Both the position numbers and the translations under genes were made by a program. From Candidatus Tayloriibacteriota bacterium (GTDB lineage Bacteria; Patescibacteriota; Minisyncoccia; Phycocordibacterales; CAIRYW01), in assembly GCA_029288615.1 (NCBI GenBank), contig JARIGV010000032.1:1-54154 (forward strand): DNA of 54,154 nt. The letters are read 5' to 3'. A model generated the notes under the pieces. It saw nothing but the letters and a program-made list of their open reading frames with translations, made no database searches and was not told the origin of the DNA. The first letter of the stretch is position 1. Each line of letters starts with the position of its first letter. Positions 1 to 8,532 of the stretch are shown piece after piece.

Positions 1-1287
1 GAACATAACTTTTTTAAAGGATTATTACCTATTCCTATATTTATCAATGCAATGCCAAATGAAAATGATTTGGAAGCTGTTGTAAATGAAATGCTTGCAA
101 GTAAAGTAAAAGAAGTGTTGAAAGGCAAAGCCCTAGAAATATATCAAGATACGGAAAAGCAAATTAGAAAACTACAAAGAACAATTTATGAAAGAGAGGA
201 TATAAATAAGTATAGGACTGGTGTGAATGATAATTTCTCACAATTATTTCCGGGTATTCAGTTGGCAATTTCTGAAAAAGATCCAGAGACAGTCATAAAA
301 GCAATTGATAAGAAGTTTACAATTCACTTCCAACATATTGATGGAGATGGTAAGAAGAATAATGATATGCCTCTTTCCTTTGATAATATAGGCCACGGAG
401 CAATTCGGATGGCGATTTTCACACTTTTCTTAATGAAAGATTTTACTGGAGATGAAAATTGTAAAAAGTTTATAGTGTTGTTTGAAGAACCTGAATTATT
501 TCTTCACCCTTCATTAACTAAGCAGTTAAGAAAGTTAATATACGGAGTAACAGATGATAAAAAGCCTTTTCAATTATTATGTGCTTCACATTCTCCTCAA
601 ATGGTCGATCTGACAAAACCAAAAACATCATTAGTTCGAATGACAAAAAATAATTCAACCACAAGATTATATCAACTTGATGAAGAAGTTCTTCTTGATA
701 GCAAAAAACAAGTAAAGCAGGAGCTATATGAAGCGTTAAGATTTAATCCATTTATATGCGAAGCAATTTATGCTGATGAAGTTATCCTTGTTGAAGGTGA
801 TACTGAAGCTGTTATATTGCGTGCGTATTTGCAAGAAAGACCTCCTAATAAAGATATCTTTATTGTAAATTGCGGATCAGTTACCAATATTCCTTTCTTT
901 CAAAAGATGTTTGCAAAATTTAACATCAAATATCATGTTATTTGTGATGCAGACGGAAAGTTAGATACAAAGATTGATGATCGGCTTAATCCAACTTTTT
1001 CGAGTGGAATACAAAAAAGTATTTATTCTGAATTGCAAAGAGTTTACAGCATGCCTGAATACTATCCTGGGATTTTAAGAGTACATGATGATAACTTTGA
1101 GGATGCACATAGCAAAATAGTACACGAGGATTTAAAATTTACATTTACTGATAAAGACATCTTAAAACATGGTAAGCCGTATTGTGCAAATATGTATTGG
1201 AATGATGTTTTGCGAGGAAATCTCCATCATCCAAATATAAATGATGTTCCAATAATAAAATATATTAGAGAAATCATAGCTAAATAA
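1..1287 (+). CDS. OLD-family ATP-dependent nuclease (AAA ATPase + TOPRIM), 5' truncated by window edge
   Basis: The reading frame is open to base 1, so the start and the N-terminal Walker A part lie outside the window; the first ATG at 52 is internal. What remains is the C-terminal half of an ABC-type ATPase: a Walker B-like stretch LFEEPELFLHP near nt 481-513 and a switch-histidine motif ASHSPQ near 586-603. A TOPRIM nuclease domain follows, with ILVEGDTE near 784-807 and an acidic ICDADGKLD near 942-968. This order is typical of OLD (overcoming lysogenization defect) nucleases, which cut DNA and usually serve in phage defence. The stop is one base before the next start, so the PIN gene is probably translationally coupled. 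The region is AT-rich compared with the housekeeping genes downstream. Family assignment is strong; a defence role is inferred. Confidence 0.85.
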   Translation, partial: EHNFFKGLLPIPIFINAMPNENDLEAVVNEMLASKVKEVLKGKALEIYQDTEKQIRKLQRTIYEREDINKYRTGVNDNFSQLFPGIQLAISEKDPETVIKAIDKKFTIHFQHIDGDGKKNNDMPLSFDNIGHGAIRMAIFTLFLMKDFTGDENCKKFIVLFEEPELFLHPSLTKQLRKLIYGVTDDKKPFQLLCASHSPQMVDLTKPKTSLVRMTKNNSTTRLYQLDEEVLLDSKKQVKQELYEALRFNPFICEAIYADEVILVEGDTEAVILRAYLQERPPNKDIFIVNCGSVTNIPFFQKMFAKFNIKYHVICDADGKLDTKIDDRLNPTFSSGIQKSIYSELQRVYSMPEYYPGILRVHDDNFEDAHSKIVHEDLKFTFTDKDILKHGKPYCANMYWNDVLRGNLHHPNINDVPIIKYIREIIAK

Positions 1288-1288
1288 C

Positions 1289-2272
1289 ATGCATGTAATT
1301 TTAGATACCAACATTCTAGTGAATAATTACAGATTGGATACCCCACGCTTCCAGGCATTATTTTCATACTTAAAGAAAACTAAATCAAAGTTGTTAATAC
1401 CTGAGTTGGTTATGAGTGAATTATTAAAGAAGTATAAAGAACATTTATTTGAGTATTCTGATAGGTTAAACAAAGATAATAGAATACTGTTTGGTGACAC
1501 TGAAATGTCTAATGTAGAACAACTTAATAATAAGTATCAGCAACAGCTTTTAAAGCTATTTAGCGATAAAAAAATAACTTTACTTAAAGCTAAAAATCAT
1601 GCCTCAAAAAAGCTTTTTGAGAGAGCCTTAAATGCAATACCTCCTTTTGATAGTAGCGGAAGAGGATTTAGAGATACTCTTATATGGCTTGATATTATTG
1701 ATACTATTAAAGATAGTCCTGATTACTTTTGCTTTATTACAGCAAACACTAAAGATTTTGGTTCAAGTAAGTTATCTGAAAATTTACAAAAAGATATAGG
1801 AACTAATCCAGAAAAATTATTATATTTTAATTCAATTGAGGCTTTTCTCACTGTATACGGAGAGCAAATATCTTTTATAGATAAAGATCTACTTCAAAAA
1901 TTCTTTAAGGATAAATGTAAGTTTCTTTTATCAGAAATAAATGTAGGTAACATTTCGCATTCAAGTATTGAAGAAATTCCAAGAGAATATGAAGTGATAT
2001 CTATTGAATACTTTGACATAGGGAATATCGATATTGATGACTTCTATATTTATGGTTCTGATGCTAATAATTATAAAATTCAAGTCGAATTAGGAGTAAG
2101 TCTAGAATTAGATGTATCAGTTTATAGTACTAGGAAAAATGATTTTGATGAGCCAGAAATTATAAACGGTTACACTTATTGCTGGATCGAGATTTCTCTT
2201 CTAATAAATAAAATCTCTCGTGAGATTGAAGTTGATAAAAATGTACCAATCTCAGTTGGATATGCGATTTAA
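1289..2272 (+). CDS. PIN-domain (DUF4935-like) protein, putative nuclease
   Basis: This 327-residue protein starts one base after the OLD gene stops. The N-terminal half is a PIN-type nuclease fold: ILDTNILV at residues 4-11 supplies the first aspartate, IPELVMSELL near 37-46 the conserved glutamate, and a later RDTLIWLD (near 130) and TANTKDF (near 155) carry the remaining acidic or polar residues of the metal site. PIN domains cut RNA or sometimes DNA in toxins and defence proteins. The C-terminal 150 residues, rich in Ile, Asp and Tyr, are not recognised. The tight pairing suggests the PIN protein works with the OLD nuclease as a two-gene module. A housekeeping RNase role is less likely given the company. 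PIN call good; partner function inferred. Confidence 0.75.
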   Translation: MHVILDTNILVNNYRLDTPRFQALFSYLKKTKSKLLIPELVMSELLKKYKEHLFEYSDRLNKDNRILFGDTEMSNVEQLNNKYQQQLLKLFSDKKITLLKAKNHASKKLFERALNAIPPFDSSGRGFRDTLIWLDIIDTIKDSPDYFCFITANTKDFGSSKLSENLQKDIGTNPEKLLYFNSIEAFLTVYGEQISFIDKDLLQKFFKDKCKFLLSEINVGNISHSSIEEIPREYEVISIEYFDIGNIDIDDFYIYGSDANNYKIQVELGVSLELDVSVYSTRKNDFDEPEIINGYTYCWIEISLLINKISREIEVDKNVPISVGYAI

Positions 2273-2448
2273 TCAACTTTGATGACCGCGCCAGGATAAA
2301 ATATGTATCTAGAAGTATAGTTCTAATACACAGAGGTAGTATCTTATTTCATATTATTAGGAGTATTTGAAGCAATAGTAGGTGTTTTTAATATGTAAGT
2401 TAGCCGTTGGCAGTCCTGAATGAACTGGTTCCAAAATTGAGGCGAGAA

Positions 2449-2620
2449 GTCCACACAAAAGAAACCGCGAAAGCGGTTTTTTCTTTTTGTGTGGACCCCA
2501 AGAAAGTGCTAAACGCACTTTCGGCGGACTCGAACGCCGGAGTATATTTTTGAGACCACTCAAAAATACGAGGTGGTGACCAGACTAAAGCGAGTGACTG
2601 GCGAGCTTTAAGTCGAGGGA
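2449..2620. repeat. Cluster of five inverted repeats / candidate structured RNA
   Basis: Seen directly: (1) a long hairpin 2449-2496 with outer arms GTCCACACAAAA / TTTTGTGTGGAC and an inner AAACCGC-GAAA-GCGGTTT; (2) 2502-2522, GAAAGTGC / GCACTTTC; (3) 2522-2539, CGGCG / CGCCG with an 8-base loop; (4) 2545-2568, TATTTTTGAG / CTCAAAAATA with a 4-base loop; (5) GACTAAAGC at about 2583 pairing with GCTTTAAGTC at about 2608. Such a dense chain is more than one terminator needs. It could be a noncoding RNA, a recombination or attachment site, or a folded mobile remnant lying between two defence-like modules. No known family was recognised. Confidence 0.55.
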
Positions 2621-2698
2621 GAGATTCCGCTGGGTGGGAAGAGGCCAGAAAACCACGATTTCTAGATATTAAAACTTTATAATTTCATTAGACTGCCG

Positions 2699-2707
2699 TG
2701 CTAGAAT
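2699..2707 (+). promoter_or_regulatory. Extended -10 promoter for the HEPN-motif gene
   Basis: TGCTAGAAT matches the TGn extended -10 form (hexamer TAGAAT, 2702-2707). It predicts a transcript starting near 2714 with a leader of about 22 bases before the ATG at 2736. No good -35 box is seen. Confidence 0.5.
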
Positions 2708-2735
2708 ATAGCGTTTAAATATTTTCAAAACTTTA

Positions 2736-4649
2736 ATGGAGAAAAAGACCCGCAACGATTCAAATAAATCACCATTAGAAAATCTTTTTGAGCTCGCACA
2801 CCAAGAAGCGTATGGGCTTAATTATCTTATTGCACTCCTAAGGCCAAAAGGTGTAGCTAATGTGTCCGATCCACTTTGGGCTGCTTACCAAGAATCAAAA
2901 AACAAAAAAGCTATTTCAGTATCAGAGGAATTGGTCGTAGAAAGCTTGGAGCTTATTTATAATCTTTTGGAATTAACAGCCAACAAAGACTACAATCCTT
3001 TCCCTTTTTGTGTTGAAAGTAAAGATACTGGAACACTACGCAAGCTCAGTTTGTTGCAAGTTTCAGATTTTGTTTCAGCGAGTGCGGAGAGTTACGGCGA
3101 ATTTCTTTTAGCATCACTAGTGAAAAACACTTTTTCAAAAGAAGCGCTGGAAGCAGTTATTAAAAAATCGGAATTTGATTTATCAAAAATCCAAAAATTT
3201 CTTGGTAAGTTGTGTCATCTATATTTTGAAGCTAGACTGAAATTTAAACACGAGCCGCTCCGTAAACTACCCAATTTTGAAGTTTTGGAAATCCTATCAG
3301 ACGAGGAACATGGACTCTATGGCATCAACATATATTTTTCGAACGGGACACATGCAAATTATGAAAGAAAAAAGGACCAGAGAACTGGTTTAAATGTTCT
3401 TACAAATTACCCCATCCAATTTATGGTTGGTGATCTTTCTAAATTGAAACCAGAGTGGGTTGTAGGAGAAAAACGTTTATTTGAAATAGGACTAGAAGGT
3501 AGATACAACAAATGGGGGGGAGTGAGGCCCCTTTTTTACCCACGTGGTTCGGAGATTCTTCTAAAAGAAGCGCAGAACATAGCCAAAGGTGATAATACAA
3601 TTGCAGGTATTTTGTTTTATGTGATGTGCACAGGACATAGAATCATAGAATTTGTTGCAAAAACACCAATCGAAATGCCCTCAAATTCTTTTTCTCTTGG
3701 CGGAAGAATGCATTTATATAAATGCGAGCAAAGTGAGGAAAGTAGCCATAGCGCTAAAGACTTTATTATTTATGATGGTCATTATGAGCTAACTGACTTA
3801 GACCCACTTTCTATTAGGTCTGCTATTGCATCTATAACAGTTGGGTTAAATAGAATGGCTTTTTCCTACGATTCCTCAATTGAATGGTGCTTGAAATATG
3901 GAATTGAGAAAGAGGCCTCTACTCCCAAACCTACTCCGACGAAAGAAGATCTGAAAGTTCTAAACTCTATGTTGGTTGATTTTCCTAGTACTGACGATGC
4001 AATAGTCTTGGATATTTGTCTGGACTGGTATCATCGAGGTGAGTTATCAAAAAAGAAAAACGAGTTTGTTGCTTTTCTTTGCTACTACATTGCTCTTGAG
4101 AGTGTTGCGGTCGCAATTGCGGAGGGGGAAGCAGACCTAGGGCTAAACTATCAGAAAGATAGCAGTAGTGAGAGGAAAGCAAAAAAAATTGAAGGTATCA
4201 AAAAGATTCACGACGAACTTTACGGTTCTGATCCGGAGGGGTTTATAAGGCGTGCATATTTCGATCATGTAATCGGTTTGAAGCAGAAAGTTCGCAAGGT
4301 CGCAGAGCTTGTTTTTGGTGCTGACCACCTTTATATAAAGTCTCTTTTTGAAAAGTGGGATGGAAATGATTCTTTAAGTGATTTGAGGAGTAAATTAGCC
4401 CACGGAAGCATAACTCTTCTTGATCCCGATCATAAAAAACTTATTAAAAAGCGACTTTACGAACTGAGTGATATCGTTAAAGATTTTGTTAAAAAAATAA
4501 TTATTAAGCCCGATCAAGAGTTTCCGGAGTGGTCAGGTAAGCATAGTTTTTCTATATTTCCGAGCGACCCTAGAGACACAATGGTTGCAAGTGATGAGAA
4601 AATGTTTGGAACAAAAGATTGGAGAATAAAACCAGAATGGTTTGATTAA
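2736..4649 (+). CDS. Large protein with C-terminal Apea-like HEPN motif, unknown function
   Basis: This 637-residue soluble protein has no recognisable N-terminal domain. Near the C-terminus the stretch LRSKLAHG places R551 and H556 in the R-x4-H arrangement of HEPN ribonucleases, inside a helical region, much like Apea-like HEPN domains that often form the C-terminus of large defence or stress proteins. No signal peptide or membrane helix is apparent. The next gene begins six bases after the stop, so the two form an operon. AT-rich composition and position beside an OLD/PIN pair support a defence or toxin role, but this is inference. The first 540 residues could hold a sensor domain that sequence reading alone does not reveal. 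Confidence 0.6.
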   Translation: MEKKTRNDSNKSPLENLFELAHQEAYGLNYLIALLRPKGVANVSDPLWAAYQESKNKKAISVSEELVVESLELIYNLLELTANKDYNPFPFCVESKDTGTLRKLSLLQVSDFVSASAESYGEFLLASLVKNTFSKEALEAVIKKSEFDLSKIQKFLGKLCHLYFEARLKFKHEPLRKLPNFEVLEILSDEEHGLYGINIYFSNGTHANYERKKDQRTGLNVLTNYPIQFMVGDLSKLKPEWVVGEKRLFEIGLEGRYNKWGGVRPLFYPRGSEILLKEAQNIAKGDNTIAGILFYVMCTGHRIIEFVAKTPIEMPSNSFSLGGRMHLYKCEQSEESSHSAKDFIIYDGHYELTDLDPLSIRSAIASITVGLNRMAFSYDSSIEWCLKYGIEKEASTPKPTPTKEDLKVLNSMLVDFPSTDDAIVLDICLDWYHRGELSKKKNEFVAFLCYYIALESVAVAIAEGEADLGLNYQKDSSSERKAKKIEGIKKIHDELYGSDPEGFIRRAYFDHVIGLKQKVRKVAELVFGADHLYIKSLFEKWDGNDSLSDLRSKLAHGSITLLDPDHKKLIKKRLYELSDIVKDFVKKIIIKPDQEFPEWSGKHSFSIFPSDPRDTMVASDEKMFGTKDWRIKPEWFD

Positions 4650-4655
4650 ATTAAA

Positions 4656-5603
4656 ATGAGAATTATAACTGACAAAGATTTGTCACCTAATCTACAAAGA
4701 ATTCTTTCTGTTATGGATCACACGGTTTTATTCCATAGCGAATATGGTTTAAAGCACCCTAGCGCTCTTTATAATTCGTCTCTAGGTAAAATTGAAAATT
4801 CTTTACGGGAATTTTTAGAAATATATAAGAAATATAAAGTAAAGGATTTTGAGAATCTGGAAAGAGAAAGTACCCCAATCTTAATGAAAAACTATAGAGA
4901 TTTACTTTATTGTTTTAGGGAACATCTTGATGATTGTTTTCACGTAATAAAAAGTTTTATTCCAAAACCATTGAATGAAAAACAGGATAGAAATCAATAT
5001 TCATGGTTAAATAAAAATGTGAAAAATTTAGTTAAAAACTTATTTGAAAATATTTCGGAATACAAAAAATACTTAGATGATATTGTAAATGAATTGAAGC
5101 ACAATAACGCATCTCTTTGCTGTGTTGCGTTCTATGATTCAAATGATGGCTCTCAAAACTGCTTAGGTTATTTTGTTGCAAATGTGATCAATGACGCTTT
5201 TGAGCCTATAACAAAAATTCATGCCAAGGTCGGCAACACCTACACCGCGTTCTCTTTTAGAAGGGATTTAATTTATAATATTGTGAACATTTACAATCTT
5301 TCTGAACAAATAATTAATTTCATTGAAAATGAAATCGGAATTAATTTGAATAAGTTGAACCCCGTGACCCAGATGGCACCGGATATTAAAAAACAATTAT
5401 TTAGAGATGTTATGTCTATGCCCCGCATTCATTTTCCAGACGAATATTCAAAAGATGTCCCAAGCTTATCTATTACAGAGGATGAAAAATTAAAATTAGA
5501 ATACCCTTCAATGCTTTCAATAAAACCAAATAGATTAAACAGGGTGGTGGTTAATCATTCCGGTGATGGTCACACGAGAGAATTTAAAATTCCCTATATG
5601 TAA
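4656..5603 (+). CDS. Hypothetical protein, operon partner of the HEPN-motif protein
   Basis: A 315-residue protein, six bases downstream of the HEPN-motif gene and surely co-transcribed with it. It is soluble, rich in Asn, Lys and Ile, and mainly helical in the first half. A stretch NELKHNNASL near residues 145-155 resembles the Lys/Arg-His-Asn ends of some HEPN-type helices, but no full motif can be assigned. It is not recognised as a known family. The two-gene layout would fit a sensor/effector or toxin/antitoxin pair; both proteins are much larger than classic HEPN/MNT pairs. Confidence 0.5.
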   Translation: MRIITDKDLSPNLQRILSVMDHTVLFHSEYGLKHPSALYNSSLGKIENSLREFLEIYKKYKVKDFENLERESTPILMKNYRDLLYCFREHLDDCFHVIKSFIPKPLNEKQDRNQYSWLNKNVKNLVKNLFENISEYKKYLDDIVNELKHNNASLCCVAFYDSNDGSQNCLGYFVANVINDAFEPITKIHAKVGNTYTAFSFRRDLIYNIVNIYNLSEQIINFIENEIGINLNKLNPVTQMAPDIKKQLFRDVMSMPRIHFPDEYSKDVPSLSITEDEKLKLEYPSMLSIKPNRLNRVVVNHSGDGHTREFKIPYM

Positions 5604-5672
5604 TTACATTATTCTTGTCATTATTTTAATGATAAATTTTAACTAAAAATTTTATTTTTCTCCCCAATAATC

Positions 5673-5681
5673 TGCTACACT
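5673..5681 (+). promoter_or_regulatory. Extended -10 promoter, leaderless start of CDF transporter
   Basis: TGCTACACT gives a TGn extended -10 (hexamer TACACT, 5676-5681). The ATG at 5689 follows after seven bases, so transcription should begin at or next to the start codon. No Shine-Dalgarno site is present. Confidence 0.55.
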
Positions 5682-5688
5682 TACTCTC

Positions 5689-6672
5689 ATGCACGGTAAA
5701 ACCTCAATCATCTCCGCCCTCATCGGAAACATCCTCGTTACCTTTTTTAAAGCGATTGTTTTCTTCATCACCGGTTCAGCGAGCATGTTTGCTGAGAGTA
5801 TTCACAGCTTTGCCGATACTTTAAACCAATCTCTTCTTTTTGTTGGTGTGATCCGCTCAAAAAAGCCAGCGGATGATGTTCATGGCTATGGATACGGCAT
5901 CGAGCGATTCTTCTGGTCTCTCATTTCTGCTTGTGGAATTCTTTTTATCGGTGCCGGCATCAGTGTGTATCACTCAATTGATTCGCTTGTACTTAAAGGA
6001 AGCGAGACAGGGCTTAATTTTAATATTCTTAGCATTGTCGTTCTTCTTGTATCACTCGTTGTTGAAGGTGCAACATTCCTTATTGCTCTTAGAGAACTTA
6101 CAAAAGGGAAGAAATTCTCAAAAGAATTGTTTGAAGAGGCAGATCCTGTCCTTCTTGCTGTGGTATATGAAGATGGAGCGGCTGTCCTTGGTGTTATCGT
6201 GGCGCTTGTGGCACAAAGCATTACATATCTTACAGGCAATATCGCATACGATGCATATGGTGGAATTTTTGTAGGCCTTATCCTTGGAATCCTCGCAATA
6301 ATACTCATTCGAAAAAACTATCACTACATCATTGGTAAAGCGCTCGATGAAAAAACGAAAGAAGAGATCATAAAATTCATGGAAGAAGATCCTTGCGTGG
6401 AGCAAGTGGTCGAGTTTAAGTCTGTGGCGCTCGATGTAGGCAAATTTAGAATCTACGCCACAGTGGAATGGAACGGATCGCCTTTGTATGAATCGAACGA
6501 TCTACGAAAAGACTTTGATGATATTAAAGATGACTTCACAAACTTCACGAAACTCATGTTTAGACTTCTAGATCGTATTCCAAGACTCGTAGGGAATCGC
6601 ATCGATGTGATCGAAAAGCATATAAAGGAGAGGTTTCCACAGATTACGTATGTGGATATAGAAATTAATTAG
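5689..6672 (+). CDS. Cation diffusion facilitator (CDF) family transporter
   Basis: A 327-residue inner-membrane protein with hydrophobic helices in the first 210 residues and a cytosolic C-terminal domain, as in Zn/Mn-exporting CDF proteins. The metal-site signature HSFAD (H39 and D43) lies in helix 2, preceded by the typical ASMFAESIHS. A matching acidic site, VVYEDGAAVLG, lies near residues 158-168 in helix 5. The cytosolic tail contains VEFKSVALDVGKFRIYATVEW, although an inserted charged segment makes it differ from standard CDF tails; it resembles the ZnT9-like branch. Probable role: efflux of divalent metal by proton exchange. Substrate not deducible. Confidence 0.88.
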   Translation: MHGKTSIISALIGNILVTFFKAIVFFITGSASMFAESIHSFADTLNQSLLFVGVIRSKKPADDVHGYGYGIERFFWSLISACGILFIGAGISVYHSIDSLVLKGSETGLNFNILSIVVLLVSLVVEGATFLIALRELTKGKKFSKELFEEADPVLLAVVYEDGAAVLGVIVALVAQSITYLTGNIAYDAYGGIFVGLILGILAIILIRKNYHYIIGKALDEKTKEEIIKFMEEDPCVEQVVEFKSVALDVGKFRIYATVEWNGSPLYESNDLRKDFDDIKDDFTNFTKLMFRLLDRIPRLVGNRIDVIEKHIKERFPQITYVDIEIN

Positions 6673-6695
6673 CCAGGTAGTGTAAAATTACATAT

Positions 6696-6926
6696 ATGGC
6701 AGACTTCGACACATCTCAGGCGAAAAAAGACCAAGACTATATTCTCGATAGAGTTGATACGATCTATAAAAGTCTTAAGGAAGATGTGGTTGATTACTAT
6801 TGGGAGCGTGAACCACAGGATGAAGAAGAGGATTTAGATAATTCGGGAGCAATACGGCGATATTTGAGACAAGCTGAAGAGAGAATTGAAGAACTCTTGC
6901 GAATTCTCGATCGGAAATTTGAATAA
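6696..6926 (+). CDS. Small acidic hypothetical protein
   Basis: A 76-residue, strongly acidic, probably coiled-coil protein with an Asp/Glu-rich middle (QDEEEDLDN near 42-50) and a C-terminal amphipathic helix EERIEELLRILDRKF. A -10-like TAAAAT at 6683-6688 lies seven bases before the ATG, fitting the leaderless pattern of this genome. No family recognised. It sits between the CDF gene and the oxidoreductase gene with short spacers, which supports it being real. Confidence 0.6.
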   Translation: MADFDTSQAKKDQDYILDRVDTIYKSLKEDVVDYYWEREPQDEEEDLDNSGAIRRYLRQAEERIEELLRILDRKFE

Positions 6927-6944
6927 ACACAATTCACTATTTAG

Positions 6945-8297
6945 ATGCACAACAATAATTCTCCCTGGATCTTTGAACTAAAAACAGATAGGAAATCCGA
7001 AACATTGAAGCGCGATGAGTCGGCGGATATTGCTATCATTGGCGCCGGTATTGCTGGTATTTCTACCGCTTTTTTTATATTGGAGAATACTAAAAAGAGC
7101 GTCATTCTCGCTGAGGGCTATAAACTTGCTCACGGAGCGACAGGACATAATGCGGGACAGGTACTCGCGTATATGGAGCGGCCTTTTAAAAGCATTGTTG
7201 ATGAATTTGGCCTCGAAATGGCTTGTGACGGGCAGAAATCGATTGAAACTGGCTGGACTTTGATAGAGGATATGTACACAAAAGCAGGACTTACCATCCC
7301 TTTCACACGATTTTCGGGAAGTTTTGCATTCGCAACGAAGGAATATGCCTTTGAGCACCTTGAAAGAAACTATTTGGTGCAGAAAGGTGGGCTTTTGCCA
7401 GAAGAAAAAGATTTTTGGATCGCGGATAATTGCCCATGGCTCGATGAAGCAAAGAAAAAATTTCCTGGAGCATTTAAGGTGGTGTCACAAAAAGAAATTC
7501 TTGAACGAGCTGATACACATGATGACGAGTATGTAGCTCTTTCTATTGATTCGATCGGCTGTGTGAACTCGGCTGCATTTTCTGAAGGAGTAGGGCAGTA
7601 TCTTTTAAAAAAATATCCCGATCGATTTAAATTTTTTGAATATACACCGATAGGTAAAGTGGTGCTTAAAGAAAATTTTGCGCTGCTTGATGCAGGAATG
7701 CATGAGATCATTGCAAAGAAAGTGGTGCTTTGTACAAATGGATTTGAAAATATTGAGATCTTTGATCGGAGTGGACTTGGTATCGATAAAAAATTTCACA
7801 AAGAAGTAAGTGGAGTGATTGGATATATGGGCGCAACGGTAAGTAAGTCTGAAAAATTCCCATTCAACTGCGCCTATTCAAAAAACCCGAAGGAACCATA
7901 CTTTTATGTGACTCGAAGACAGTATGATTTTGGTACAAGCGGCTTCTCAACACTGACATGTGTGGGTGGTCCCGAAATAAATCTTGAAGATAGGAAGCAT
8001 TACATTCGTGATTATGCATATCCCGAGGATGCAAAAGAGAAAATCGAGAACTTCATCAAAGAAACATATGGTGAAAAAGAAGAGAAGAAGTTCGAGAAAG
8101 CTTTTTTCTGGCATGGACTGATGGGCTATACAAAAAACATGCTAAGGCTCATCGGTGAAGAGCCACAAAATGAAATTCTTCTCTACAATCTTGGTTGTAA
8201 CGGCGTTGGCATCTTGCCGTCTATATATGGTGGATGGAAGATAGCAGAAATTCTCTCTGGAAAGAAATTTTCTCCATCAATTTTTGATCCGCAGTAA
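6945..8297 (+). CDS. FAD-dependent oxidoreductase, DAO/DadA-type
   Basis: A 450-residue protein with an N-terminal Rossmann dinucleotide fold: IIGAGIAGIS near residues 30-39, then the acidic end of the second strand (ILAEG near 56) and HGATGHNAGQ near 63-72, a glycine-rich FAD contact seen in glycine/D-amino-acid oxidases. The C-terminal part, LYNLGCNGVGILPSIYGG, matches the final FAD-binding element of this superfamily. The substrate cannot be read from sequence; an amine or amino acid is likely. It needs FAD, while the flavin genes in this window only reach FMN. No signal peptide. Confidence 0.82.
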   Translation: MHNNNSPWIFELKTDRKSETLKRDESADIAIIGAGIAGISTAFFILENTKKSVILAEGYKLAHGATGHNAGQVLAYMERPFKSIVDEFGLEMACDGQKSIETGWTLIEDMYTKAGLTIPFTRFSGSFAFATKEYAFEHLERNYLVQKGGLLPEEKDFWIADNCPWLDEAKKKFPGAFKVVSQKEILERADTHDDEYVALSIDSIGCVNSAAFSEGVGQYLLKKYPDRFKFFEYTPIGKVVLKENFALLDAGMHEIIAKKVVLCTNGFENIEIFDRSGLGIDKKFHKEVSGVIGYMGATVSKSEKFPFNCAYSKNPKEPYFYVTRRQYDFGTSGFSTLTCVGGPEINLEDRKHYIRDYAYPEDAKEKIENFIKETYGEKEEKKFEKAFFWHGLMGYTKNMLRLIGEEPQNEILLYNLGCNGVGILPSIYGGWKIAEILSGKKFSPSIFDPQ

Positions 8298-8395
8298 TAA
8301 TTTTAAGCGTTTTTTGAGATTAAAACTCATCAATATCTCTTCAACTTCTCCACAATTTATTTTTTTAATTTCATTATCATTTTCTTTTGAAAAAC

Positions 8396-8404
8396 TGATA
8401 AAAT
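8396..8404 (+). promoter_or_regulatory. Extended -10 promoter of the nrdAB operon
   Basis: TGATAAAAT is a TGn extended -10 (hexamer TAAAAT, 8399-8404). It predicts a start near 8411 and thus a leader of about 120 bases before nrdA. This is unusual here, where most genes appear nearly leaderless. Confidence 0.5.
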
Positions 8405-8411
8405 TATCTTA

Positions 8412-8523
8412 AATAACGGCTCCAGTAGTAGCTCATTTGAGACGGGTGATGACAAGTGGAAGTAAATGTTTTTTTGATGGGAAAAAGGTGATTATCCCCA
8501 TGTCCGAGTGCATCATTTAGGAG
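8412..8523 (+). promoter_or_regulatory. Structured 5' leader of nrdA, candidate cis-regulatory RNA
   Basis: Pairings seen: TGATG (8447-8451) with CATCA (8511-8515), enclosing ATGGG (8477-8481) with CCCAT (8497-8501), plus a small CTC-ATTT-GAG loop at 8432-8441. A purine-rich AGGAG at 8519-8523 lies directly after the closing stem, so folding could hide or expose the ribosome site. No known riboswitch consensus was recognised. Function inferred from the length, the structure and the place in front of ribonucleotide reductase. Confidence 0.35.
8519..8523 (+). promoter_or_regulatory. Shine-Dalgarno site deciding the TTG start of nrdA
   Basis: AGGAG lies nine bases before TTG at 8533. The alternative ATG at 8599 (22 codons later) has no such site in front. 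A clear Shine-Dalgarno is rare in this window, so it is informative for start choice. Confidence 0.6.
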
Positions 8524-8532
8524 TAGAATATC

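Larger units (their letters stand above)
2273..2735. other. 463-base spacer without a convincing gene; chain of hairpins and a promoter
   Basis: No supported protein gene lies here. The stretch 2449-2620 folds into at least five consecutive stem-loops (separate entry). A minus-strand frame of 68 codons across it is just the translation of those inverted repeats. The 3' end holds an extended -10 box for the next gene. A loop reading TTCGAGTC on the minus strand (2527-2534) resembles a tRNA T-loop, but no acceptor, D or anticodon arms can be drawn. Confidence 0.6.

Noticed and set aside
2357-2563. Minus-strand frame of 68 codons
   Set aside because: It lies entirely over inverted repeats, and its Lys/Arg-rich product is the translation of the hairpin arms; no start signal.
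2500-2590. Possible tRNA gene on the minus strand (TTCGAGTC loop)
   Set aside because: The T-stem cannot form with a 7-base loop, and no anticodon stem with a 7-base loop nor acceptor stem can be drawn around it.
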